NCBI RefSeq assembly: GCF_900109735.1
Contig: NZ_FOAS01000008.1
Span: 62,001-126,000, forward strand
Reading direction: 5' to 3'
From: Atopomonas hussainii
GTDB taxonomy: Bacteria; Pseudomonadota; Gammaproteobacteria; Pseudomonadales; Pseudomonadaceae
DNA: 64,000 nt
Below the pieces are notes generated by a model that did not search any database, had not been told where the DNA came from, and saw only the letters and a list, made by a program, of their open reading frames with translations. The position numbers were made by a program, and so were the translations under genes. Shown piece by piece: positions 32,280 to 39,975 of the stretch (its first letter is position 1; each line of letters starts with the position of its first letter).

Positions 32280-33480
32280 TGTATGGCGATGGTATTCACC
32301 TGACAGTTGACCGCTAAGGGAGTGGTCATACGGCCCCGCACCGGCTAACAAGATTGGTACCCCTACCGATCTGTAGCTGGAGATGAACCGCATGACCACC
32401 AACGAGAAAGTAGCACGCCGCAAACTGAGTCTGCTTGAGCTTGCCAAAGAGCTGCACAACGTCAGCAAAGCCTGCCAAGTGATGGGCTACAGCCGCCAAC
32501 AGTTCTACGAAATTCGCCGCAACTACCAGACCTATGGCTCATCTGGGCTGCTCGACAAGCTGCCCGGCTGCAAGGGCCCGCATCCCAACCGATTACCGGC
32601 CGATATTGAGCAAGCCATCCTCGACTACTGCATGGATTATCCAACGCACGGCGCGCTAAGAGTGGCGCAGGCGTTGGCGCTTCGCGGCATTACCGTTAGC
32701 TCAGGCGGTGTGCGGAGCGTCTGGAGTCGCCACAACTTACTGTCGAAACATGACCGCCTGCTGCGCTTAGAAATCAGCCCGCGCGAACGTGACATTGAGC
32801 TATCCGATGAGCAGATTCGCCTGCTGGAGCGCTTCAGCCCAGAGTTCCGCGAGCGGCAGATCGAAGTGCACTATACTGGGGAGTTGGTAGCTGTGGATAC
32901 CTTCTTCGTCGGGCATCTGAAAGGCGTCGGCAAGGTTTATCTGCAAAGCGTCTTGGACTGCTACAGCCGCCATGCCTGGGGCCGCCTCTACACCAGCAAA
33001 CTGCCCGTGACGGCGGTGCATGCACTGAACGAATCGGTGCTGCCGTTCTTCGAGGAGCAAGGCGTGCAGATCGATACCATCCTCTCGGATAACGGTCGAG
33101 AGTTCTGTGGTCGCCCTGACCACCATCCGTATCAGCTGTTTCTACAGCTGGAGGGTATCGAGCATCGGACCACCCGCGTTCGTCGCCCGCAAAGCAATGG
33201 TTTTATCGAACGCCTACATCGCACCTTGCTGGATGAGCACTTCCGCGTAAATGGGCGCACAACGTGGTACGATAGCGTCGAACAGATGCAAACGGACCTC
33301 GACGAATACCTGCGCTACTACAACCAAGAGCGTGCCCATCAAGGCCGAATGATGGAAGGCAGAACACCGCTCACGATGTTCTTGGAAGGACTGGCCAAGC
33401 GGCCAAAAACAGACGATTCTGAAGCCGCATAAAACAACACCGGCGCAGGGCTGGTGTCAGGTGAATACTGTATCTGTACA
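32280..33480 (+). mobile_element. IS481-family insertion sequence
   Basis: About 1.2 kb. The left end (from 32280) and the right end (to 33480, reverse-complemented) both begin TGTA and share GTATTCACCTGACA 12 bases in, giving a 26-bp imperfect inverted repeat. A 7-base TCATCTG lies at 32271-32277 and at 33481-33487, a probable target duplication separated from the left end by two bases. One intact transposase gene inside. Confidence 0.8.
32383..33432 (+). CDS. IS481-family transposase
   Basis: 349 residues. N-terminal helix-turn-helix (LAKELHNVSKACQVMGYSRQQFYEIRR), then an rve integrase core with the DDE pattern: D in VAVDTFFVGHLKG, D in ILSDNGREFCG, E in RPQSNGFIERLHRTL. C-terminal YYNQERAHQGRMMEGRTP is typical of the family. 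No frameshift or stop, so the element could be active. Confidence 0.93.
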   Translation: MNRMTTNEKVARRKLSLLELAKELHNVSKACQVMGYSRQQFYEIRRNYQTYGSSGLLDKLPGCKGPHPNRLPADIEQAILDYCMDYPTHGALRVAQALALRGITVSSGGVRSVWSRHNLLSKHDRLLRLEISPRERDIELSDEQIRLLERFSPEFRERQIEVHYTGELVAVDTFFVGHLKGVGKVYLQSVLDCYSRHAWGRLYTSKLPVTAVHALNESVLPFFEEQGVQIDTILSDNGREFCGRPDHHPYQLFLQLEGIEHRTTRVRRPQSNGFIERLHRTLLDEHFRVNGRTTWYDSVEQMQTDLDEYLRYYNQERAHQGRMMEGRTPLTMFLEGLAKRPKTDDSEAA

Positions 33481-33493
33481 TCATCTGTCATGC

Positions 33494-34336
33494 CTATAAA
33501 GGCTGCTTGGCTGTTTGTTTATGCCCTCTAATGAGCTCCTCAATAATCTTGGCTCTTGATGAGTTGCTCTCTCTGCAAAGCTGGTCTAGCTGACCTATGG
33601 CATCAGTGGTCAGCATTACGTTTATTTGCCTTTTGTGCTTGTTCTTTGCGTCAAAGTTTTTTTTGTTCCAACGTTTTCTGATCTCGCTAATCGCAGCCTT
33701 TCGCTCAAACCAGTTGCCGCATTTGTGGTCGAAGAAAATAATTAGGTCTTCAAGCGTGGATAGATTGCTTGCTTTTTGAAAGCCACGCCATTCAATAGGC
33801 TGTTTTTCTATCCAGTGTCGCGCGCAGGCTAGGCGCTGCTCCCCCTCTTTTTTATCTTTGAACCAGTCATAGATCCCATCTTCTTCTGTCCATTTATTCC
33901 ATTCATTTTTTAGGAGCAGAAGCTCGCTGCACTTCCGCTCTAAACTCACATCTAAAACGTCTACTCTGGCGATCAGTAGCTCTCGTTTTGATAGGTTGGT
34001 TAAGTCTGGTTGATTGGGGTAATTAGTAAAGTTTACGATGTGAGGTTCTAGCCACTGTAGTTGGCGCTTATCGTCCGTTATCCATTTCAGATTTTTTTCG
34101 TTAACCAGGTGGGTGTCCTGAGCTTTTCTTATGTCACTCGCACTGAAGTAGTGCTGCTTTAGGCGCCTTGCAAGTTCGTCCCTCATACTGCTTCCACCGC
34201 ATAGCGTAGGATTTAGTTCTGCTGCGTTGGCTGGAAGATAAAACCATAGCCAAATATCCCTTCGCCTGTCAGTTGAAGCGTGTTTTGAGTCACCCATGAA
34301 TTTGGATAGCTCATCTGCTGGACACTTTACGGCCAT
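33494..34336 (-). CDS. Hypothetical island protein with C-terminal ribbon-helix-helix-like segment
   Basis: 280 residues, unrecognised as a whole. The N-terminal 220 residues are helical, charged and tryptophan-rich (IWLWFYLPANAAELNP, WKWITDDKRQLQWLEPHI-like). The last 45 residues (KRQINVMLTTDAIGQLDQLCRESNSSRAKIIEELIRGH) read as a ribbon-helix-helix DNA-binding unit. Base composition is clearly more AT-rich than the core genome, as for the next 2 kb. Directly to the right of the IS. Confidence 0.6.
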   Translation of the reverse strand: MAVKCPADELSKFMGDSKHASTDRRRDIWLWFYLPANAAELNPTLCGGSSMRDELARRLKQHYFSASDIRKAQDTHLVNEKNLKWITDDKRQLQWLEPHIVNFTNYPNQPDLTNLSKRELLIARVDVLDVSLERKCSELLLLKNEWNKWTEEDGIYDWFKDKKEGEQRLACARHWIEKQPIEWRGFQKASNLSTLEDLIIFFDHKCGNWFERKAAISEIRKRWNKKNFDAKNKHKRQINVMLTTDAIGQLDQLCRESNSSRAKIIEELIRGHKQTAKQPL

Positions 34337-34732
34337 AAAATGCTATTCCCTTTAAGCTTTTAATAGGAAAAATCTATCGCAGTGTCTGCTGCGCATTAAT
34401 ATTCTATGCGTAACCTACAGGCCCTCTTGTTGTCTTTTAGGTCTATTCTATGGTTATTCTAGGAACTCTCTATATTGCATTTTTTGATCGTAACCTATGT
34501 GATTCCTGGGTTTCACTGCTTTTTTCTTAGCTTTTTCATGAGTTAAAACGCTCATTGCTGCATGTGAAACCTGAACTGTCTTCGGCATGTTCTTCCCTGT
34601 CCAATTGGCTCAGTAGCCAGGTATAAGCTTAGGCTGTGGAGCGTGGGAGCCCAGAAACGGCTGATCAGGCCTCACGAAATAAAAAATTACGCCCGTGGCT
34701 AATCCTCTGAACCAATCTCAGAGGATATTCCC
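34337..34732. other. AT-rich intergenic stretch upstream of alpA
   Basis: 396 bases without a convincing gene. It holds two related short sequences (GTAACCTACAG near 34411 and GTAACCTATGTG near 34490) and, at its right end, the dyad listed separately. Could contain the regulatory region for both the divergent 280-aa gene and alpA. Confidence 0.4.
34702..34726 (+). promoter_or_regulatory. Dyad covering the alpA ribosome-binding site
   Basis: ATCCTCTGA (34702-34710) is the exact complement of TCAGAGGAT (34718-34726), loop of 7. The GAGG in the right arm is the only Shine-Dalgarno candidate for the ATG at 34733, so in RNA the hairpin would hide it; as DNA it could be an operator. Confidence 0.5.
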
Positions 34733-34915
34733 ATGCGTATCATTCGTCTCAAAGCCGTGATGGCCATGACAGGGCTGGCACGCTCAACCGTGTACAAGTA
34801 CATCGCTCTTGGTGAGTTTCCCAAGCCTGTTCCGCTCGGTGGTCGGTCTGTTGGCTGGCTGGAGGAAGAGGTCTGTCAGTGGATACGTTCCAAGGTAGAG
34901 GCTAGAGCAGCATGA
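34733..34915 (+). CDS. AlpA-family phage/satellite regulator
   Basis: 60 residues: MRIIRLKAVMAMTGLARSTVYKY is the AlpA helix-turn-helix, followed by LGEFPKPVPLGGRSVGWLEEEV. AlpA-type proteins act as excisionase-like activators of P4-type integrases and are common in tRNA-inserted islands. Its hairpin leader and terminator make it a single-gene unit. Confidence 0.9.
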   Translation: MRIIRLKAVMAMTGLARSTVYKYIALGEFPKPVPLGGRSVGWLEEEVCQWIRSKVEARAA

Positions 34916-34923
34916 GGTACGAC

Positions 34924-34958
34924 AGAAGGCATGCCCTACGGGGTGTGCCTTCTTTTTT
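34924..34958 (+). terminator. Terminator after alpA
   Basis: AGAAGGCA (34924-34931) pairs with TGCCTTCT (34946-34953), followed by five Ts. Confidence 0.85.
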
Positions 34959-35304
34959 ATGCGAGTAACTGCTTCGTCGTGTTTTTCAAGGTTTGCCTGG
35001 GGGTGTATTGCTATTGATTAAGGAATCTTTAATGATTTGGTGAGTTATTATCTTCGGTAGCTTAGTATTATTATTTGTATTTATTTATGTTTGTTAATTG
35101 CCTATTGTCTTGCTGATTGTGTTGATGTGTATCATATGAGTCGCAGTGCGTCAGTTGGCAAGGCCTGTAAGAAGCCTTGCCATTGATGAGGTGTCTATCT
35201 GAATGAGGTTGTGTGGGTGTTGGCCAAACACAGCCATTGAGTTTGTAATAAAAAATTACATTGAGTGCTCATGGTGTGAAATAAACACACTAGGAGCTCC
35301 TGAA
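34959..35304. other. Very AT-rich gap between alpA and the Gp2-like gene
   Basis: About 345 bases of markedly AT-rich DNA (for example around 35030-35110) with no gene and no clear repeats. The composition suits a promoter or replication-related region, but no iteron or DnaA-box array was seen. Confidence 0.35.
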
Positions 35305-35958
35305 ATGCGTCATCCATTTAATCACAATCTCACTCTGACTGATGCCGCTGAGTATCAAGGTCTATCGTTAATGGCCCACAAAGGGCCTTTTGTTGAAAGC
35401 TATCTCCAAGCATCGCTCTCAACCCTAGAGCAAGCGATGGCTAGTCACCCTAGGTTATTCGTCATTCGTTTTGACTTACGCTATCCGCGGGATATGCAAG
35501 CGGATCAGTTTACGGGTAACGAGGTTATTACTCGATTCTTTTCATCACTGAAGGCCAAGATTAAACACAATCGTAAACAGGCTAAGGGTAATTGCGTTTA
35601 TGCACATGAAACAGATGTTCGTTATGTATGGGCTAGGGAGTTAGGGCAAGACGGTAAGCCTCACTACCATGTCTTGTTAATGCTCAATCGGGATGCCTTT
35701 CACGCCTTAGGCAGTTACCGGTCTAGCGGTATGAATACCTATAAGCGGATTGTGGCTGCTTGGGCGAGTGCCTTGGGTTTGGCTAGCGCAGATGATGCTG
35801 AGGGGTTGGTGCATGTGCCGGCTAACGGGGTTTGGTATTTGGATCAAGGTGATACGGATACGCTAAACGATGTTTTCCACCGGGCTAGCTATCTCTGTAA
35901 GGCGCATACCAAGCATTACGGGCAAGGTTCTCATGGCTTTGGGGTGAGTCGTACTTGA
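35305..35958 (+). CDS. Inovirus Gp2-like / YagK-YfjJ-type protein (possible replication protein)
   Basis: 217 residues. The start at 35305 has AGGAG 8 bases upstream; the frame is open for another 34 codons but without a ribosome-binding site. Motifs: FVIRFDLRYPRD, FFSSLKAKIKHNRK, YVWARELGQDGKPHYHVLLMLNRDAF (an HxH-like 'PHYHVLL' two-histidine motif as in rolling-circle Rep proteins) and YLCKAHTKHYGQGSHGFGVSRT. The family is shared by filamentous-phage Gp2-like and YagK/YfjJ proteins. Role in replication of a satellite element is inferred. Confidence 0.7.
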   Translation: MRHPFNHNLTLTDAAEYQGLSLMAHKGPFVESYLQASLSTLEQAMASHPRLFVIRFDLRYPRDMQADQFTGNEVITRFFSSLKAKIKHNRKQAKGNCVYAHETDVRYVWARELGQDGKPHYHVLLMLNRDAFHALGSYRSSGMNTYKRIVAAWASALGLASADDAEGLVHVPANGVWYLDQGDTDTLNDVFHRASYLCKAHTKHYGQGSHGFGVSRT

Positions 35959-35978
35959 GCTTTTTGAGTGTCTAGGCA

Positions 35979-37253
35979 TCACTTAGCATTAGCCACTAAA
36001 GTACTTTGCCAGCGGGTCGTGTAGGCAGGCGATAGCAACTTCTGCCGCATGGCCCAGTCGGCTGTTTTAGCCAATCGTGCCGGTTGTAAGGTGCCGCGTC
36101 CCCAGCGTTGGTTGATGGCGTCCAGTGTGCTCATCAGTTGTTGGCCTTGGTTGATTGGCGCTTGGCTGAATAAGTCTGGTGTGTAGTCGGTATGGCGGCA
36201 CAGATCACTCAGTAGCACTTGTGCTTTGGCATAGCTAAAACCTTCACGGTAGACCTGCTCTAAACCCAACAAAGCGGCTTTGATGATCAGGCGGCTGTCG
36301 TCGGTTGGATAGGGTAGTTGGCAGAGAATACCGTTGGCGTATTTCGCTTCGCTAGGGTTGAACATGCCGGTGCGTAGGCTTACCCGCACTTGGCGGCATA
36401 GCGAGCCTTGTTGGCGGAGTTTCTCGGCAGCGCGGCTGGCAAAGGCAGTCACGGCATCGGTAATCGGGGTGAGTTCGCGTAGGCGTTGCCCGAATGAGCG
36501 GCTACAGCAAATCTCCTGCTTGGGCTCAATCACTTGCTCAAGGCTCATGCAGGGTGTGCCGCGTAGTTCGCGCACGGTTTTTTCCATCACCACGTTAAAG
36601 CGCTTACGCAGCGTCCACACATCCGCTTGGGTGAGCTCCCAGGCGGTGTTGATGTCGAGGGCTTTTAGCTGAGCACTCAGGCGTGAGCCAATGCCCCAGA
36701 TGTCACCGACTGGCGTCATCCTCAGTAGCTTGTTACGTCGCTCTGGGTCGCGTAAATCAACCACGCCGCCGGTTTGCTGTTGCCAGCGTTTAGCCGCGTG
36801 ATTAGCGAGCTTGGCCAGTGTCTTGGTGGGGGCAATGCCAATACCCACCGGTATGCCGGTTTTCTGTAGCACCTCGGCGCGTAGTTGACGCGCGATATTT
36901 TCCAGTGGCTCCGGTAGTCCTGTCAGTTCGGCAAAGGCTTCGTCGATGCTGTACACCTCGACACTGGGCAATCGGGCCTCAAGCACGCTCATCACCCGTT
37001 CGCTCATGTCGCCGTACAGCGCGTAGTTACTGCTGAACGCGACAATGCCGTGACGTTTCAGCAGTGGGCGTACTTCATGAAAAGGCGCGCCCATCTTCAC
37101 CCAGGCTTTGGCCTCAGCGGAGCGTGCAATCACGCAGCCGTCGTTATTGCTCAGCACCACAATCGGTGTGCGAGCCAGGTCTGGGCGAAAGACCCGCTCG
37201 CAACTGGCGTAAAAGCTGTTGCAGTCGATCAGCGCGAAAACGGGTTCAGGCAT
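35979..37253 (-). CDS. umuC: DNA polymerase V catalytic subunit UmuC
   Basis: 425-residue Y-family polymerase for error-prone lesion bypass, active as UmuD'2C. Catalytic acidic residues are in [17 protein letters not shown] (N-terminus) and [10 protein letters not shown]; helix-hairpin-helix at [17 protein letters not shown]. The ATG at 37253 overlaps umuD by 8 bases; the longer open frame adds 12 unconserved residues. Expressed with umuD from a LexA-controlled promoter. Confidence 0.94.
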   Translation of the reverse strand: MPEPVFALIDCNSFYASCERVFRPDLARTPIVVLSNNDGCVIARSAEAKAWVKMGAPFHEVRPLLKRHGIVAFSSNYALYGDMSERVMSVLEARLPSVEVYSIDEAFAELTGLPEPLENIARQLRAEVLQKTGIPVGIGIAPTKTLAKLANHAAKRWQQQTGGVVDLRDPERRNKLLRMTPVGDIWGIGSRLSAQLKALDINTAWELTQADVWTLRKRFNVVMEKTVRELRGTPCMSLEQVIEPKQEICCSRSFGQRLRELTPITDAVTAFASRAAEKLRQQGSLCRQVRVSLRTGMFNPSEAKYANGILCQLPYPTDDSRLIIKAALLGLEQVYREGFSYAKAQVLLSDLCRHTDYTPDLFSQAPINQGQQLMSTLDAINQRWGRGTLQPARLAKTADWAMRQKLLSPAYTTRWQSTLVANAK

Positions 37254-37683
37254 GTTGGCGATGATTGCGTAGGCTGTTGGTGACCACACCCCAGATCAGC
37301 AGCTCATCGCCTTCAAGGATGTAACGCGGGGCAAAGCGCGGGTTCTCCGAGCGCAGTAGCCACTGGCCTTGCTCGTTGCATAGGCGTTTTACAAACACCT
37401 CGCCGTTCACGCAGGCAACCACGATGTCACCGGGCTTAGCGGTTATGCCACGGCTGACAATCAGATAGTCCCCATCAAAAATCCCTACACCGGTCATGCT
37501 GTCACCGGCGACACGCACCACGTAGATGTGCGGGGCGTGCAGATCGAGCAGCTCATCGAGCGACAGCTTGTGCTCCATGTGATCGAGCGCTGGGCTCGGG
37601 AAGCCAGCGGGCACTAGGGCGGTGAAGTAGGGCAGTAACACGCCAGAGGGCTCAAGGGCGCGAATGAAAGACACGTTGCTCAT
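37246..37683 (-). CDS. umuD: Pol V accessory protein UmuD (LexA-like autoprotease)
   Basis: 145 residues. RecA-stimulated self-cleavage site A26-G27 in VPAGFPSP; catalytic serine S62 in GDSMTG and lysine K99 in VFVKRL. This places the dyad as in E. coli UmuD. The start at 37683 was chosen because the ATG lies 16 bases after the LexA box; upstream codons are in the operator. Confidence 0.93.
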   Translation of the reverse strand: MSNVSFIRALEPSGVLLPYFTALVPAGFPSPALDHMEHKLSLDELLDLHAPHIYVVRVAGDSMTGVGIFDGDYLIVSRGITAKPGDIVVACVNGEVFVKRLCNEQGQWLLRSENPRFAPRYILEGDELLIWGVVTNSLRNHRQHA

Positions 37684-37699
37684 GGATTGCTCAAGATAA

Positions 37700-37715
37700 C
37701 TGTATATATAAACAG
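37700..37715 (-). promoter_or_regulatory. LexA box of umuDC
   Basis: CTGTATATATAAACAG fits CTGT-N8-ACAG perfectly, 17 bases from the umuD start; SOS control is therefore expected. Confidence 0.9.
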
Positions 37716-37786
37716 TATTCTTGCGCCGCCACTGTGGCAAGGTGATTTCGTCGGCGCGAGAGCGACGGGTTTGAAAAGTTGACAGT

Positions 37787-38112
37787 TTACCGGGGGCGTT
37801 TGCCTAGCCAGTAAGCCAGCAGTGGCCACAGTGTTATGCCGATCAAGCCGGCGATGAGGCAGAACCAATGCAGCTGCATCACGCTGAGTAAGCTCAACCA
37901 AGGGTTCGCCAAGCTAAAGGGAGCAAACGGGGCGAGATCAGCGTGCATGAGTGCATCGAGCAGCACGTGGCTGTAGGTGCCAATAAACGCGCTAATAAAA
38001 GTCACGCGCCACGACAGCGGCAGTGTCTGGCCTTGGCCTAATGCCCACAGCCCTAAGCCGGCTAAGTAGCGCCCGCTTAAAGCCGCAACAATGGTCAGCA
38101 AGCACAGCGGCG
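37787..38112 (-). pseudogene. C-terminal remnant of a membrane-bound metal-dependent hydrolase (YdjM/DUF457-like)
   Basis: About 108 codons remain: CLLTIVAALSGRYLAGLGLWALG, then FISAFIGTYSHVLLDALMHAD with the SHxxxD metal-type motif, then two further hydrophobic stretches. The N-terminal half is missing; from about 38112 leftward coding is replaced by sequence that reads on the other strand as an ATPase coiled coil, so the gene was cut by a recombination join. Confidence 0.6.
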
Positions 38113-38119
38113 GACCTTT

Positions 38120-39353
38120 TGTGCAGAGCTGGCTACTTTGGAGCAGCAGCTGGCTGATTGGAGTCAGAAACTGGGCAGGATCAAAGAGTCTGTTGAAGGG
38201 TATGCAGCTGACAAGCCTTGCTGCGGCGGAGCAGCGTTCTGATAAGTGCCGCGAATTGACCGTTGATATGTTCGTATTGAACTGCAATTCAGCCAGCTCG
38301 CCCCTGAAGGGGTTGAGGCGTTGGCGGAAATGCTGAAACTGGGCGCCATGCGCCAGACCGCGCTGAATGCTCAAATCGCCGATATCGCCGAGCAACCTGG
38401 GTTCAGCCTTGCGGAGGAGGTTGCAGAAGCCGATGTACAGCATGCTCTGGAAGCGTTCGGCGAGACGGAGCAGGCCGTGTCTTCTCATCGCTTGGACTTG
38501 GCGCTGGCTAGTCAGGAGTCGGAGGCTGCTGAGTCCGAATGGCAGCGGCTCCACACAGAGTTGAATTCACCTGAACGTCAGCAGCGCGAGCAGCAATTGC
38601 GTCAGCAACTGATAGAGCTGCAGACAGAGCAGCAGCGCCTGCAGCAACTGATCAACGAGCGTCAGCAGCAGATTGAAAATGCCCGGCCTGAGATACTGGC
38701 GCAGGATGTAATGCGTCTGACCAGCAGCGCCAAAGCACTTGAAGAGGCTGCGGCCCAGCGGAATCTGGAAGTCGCACGTTTGCAAAGCAGCCTCGAGGTG
38801 CTGGGGGCTCAGGCATTGGATGAGCAATTGGCCAATGTGGAACAGGAGCTAGAGCTGGCAATGCGCCGGCAGGCAGAGCTGATCCGTCGTGCGGATGCGC
38901 TCGATCTGTTGCTGGAGCTTCTGACAACCAAGCGTCATGCCTTGACTCAACGCTTGCAGGCCCCTGCAAAAGCACCTGAACCGCTATTTGCAGCTGCTCC
39001 TTCCTCAAGCCCAGCTCAATGTCGATGAGCATCTGATCCCGACTCAGTTACTGCGTCAGGTCAACGGCACGGCAGAGTGTGGGGATATTGCAGCCCTGAG
39101 CTTTGGTGCACGCGAACAGATGGGCCTGATCAGCCGGCTGGCCTATGCCGATCTGTTGCAGGAGGCCGGCGGGCCGACGCTCATCATCCTCGACGATGCC
39201 CAGGTCCACAGTGATCAGGCTCGTTTGGCACAAATGAAGCGTGTGTTGTTCGATGCGGCTCAGCGCCATCAGGTCCTATTGTTCTCCTGTCATCCAGAGG
39301 ACTGGTGGGACCTTGGGGTAGTGCTGAGGGATATGGATCAATTGCGGGGCTAA
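38120..39353 (+). pseudogene. Broken AAA/SMC-like ATPase gene (C-terminal half)
   Basis: Three pieces in different frames: AELATLEQQLADWSQKLGR (from 38123, ended by stops near 38236), a long Q/E/L-rich coiled coil from about 38265 to 38960, and the C-terminal nucleotide-binding half (LSFGAREQMGLISRLAYADLL signature, LIILDDAQVHSD Walker B, LFSCHPEDW) from 38962 to 39353. The last change of frame lies at the CCCC run 38961-38964: removing the shift restores LQKHLNRYLQLLLPQ. Layout fits a YhaN/SbcC-like exonuclease-associated ATPase. The 5' half with Walker A is absent. Confidence 0.75.
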
Positions 39354-39394
39354 TTGTGGGCTGCACAGGTGAGGCAGGTCATGTACTTTGCTCT

Positions 39395-39420
39395 ATATCG
39401 CAGCCGATATTCTTATATCG
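39395..39420 (+). promoter_or_regulatory. Three-half-site operator upstream of the BREX operon
   Basis: ATATCG-CAGC-CGATAT-TCTT-ATATCG: three 6-base half-sites in alternating orientation with 4-base spacers, i.e. a 10-bp period, ending 60 bases before brxF. The second and third form the perfect dyad CGATATTCTTATATCG. Likely site of a repressor; no BREX regulator gene is recognisable nearby. Confidence 0.55.
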
Positions 39421-39480
39421 TAAAGTGATAAGCTTCATCTGTGATCTGTCACCAAAGTTAGCCCAGTAAAAGGAATTAGC

Positions 39481-39936
39481 GTGCTGGTCAGGCTAGAAAA
39501 ACTCACCTGTGAAATATCAGATCTCAACAGCAAGTTGATCCTGCTGGTTGGTCCCAGCCGCAGCGGCAAGACCCAACTGCTTCGCAAGCTCGGCGCCAAG
39601 TTCAACATTGAGCCGTTCAACGTCGGCCTGGAGCTGGGGCGCCGTTTGGCCGCCACGCCGAACAACAAGCGCGGCTTCTCGGCAGGCGAACTGCTGCGGG
39701 AGATCGCGGATAAGGAACGAACTGAAGACCCGCTGCTGCTCGACAACCTCGAGTTGTTGTTCGAGCCGGGCCTGCAGATCAATCCGCTTGACCTCGTCAG
39801 GCGGCTGGCGCACTCCAAGCGCGTCGTGGCTGTCTGGCCTGGCGAGCTGCGCGGCGACCGCTTGGTGTACGCGGACATGAGCCATCCAGAACATCGTGAC
39901 TACAGCCGCGACGGTGCGGTTGTATTTGAAATTTGA
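39481..39936 (+). CDS. brxF: BREX-3 P-loop protein BrxF
   Basis: 151 residues with Walker A GPSRSGKTQLL near residue 24 and a hydrophobic strand DPLLLDNLELLF as Walker B. Size, P-loop and position as first gene before brxC match BrxF, the marker of BREX type 3. GTG start with AAAAGGA seven bases upstream. BrxF's exact role in the complex is not established. The high-GC composition matches brxC. Confidence 0.85.
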   Translation: MLVRLEKLTCEISDLNSKLILLVGPSRSGKTQLLRKLGAKFNIEPFNVGLELGRRLAATPNNKRGFSAGELLREIADKERTEDPLLLDNLELLFEPGLQINPLDLVRRLAHSKRVVAVWPGELRGDRLVYADMSHPEHRDYSRDGAVVFEI

Positions 39937-39975
39937 CCTGAATTTGAAAGTAGAGAGCAGGGAAGAGAGAACCAT

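Noticed and set aside
34337-35304. Replication origin with iterons in the AT-rich zone
   Set aside because: AT-richness is real, but no set of direct repeats or DnaA boxes was found by eye.
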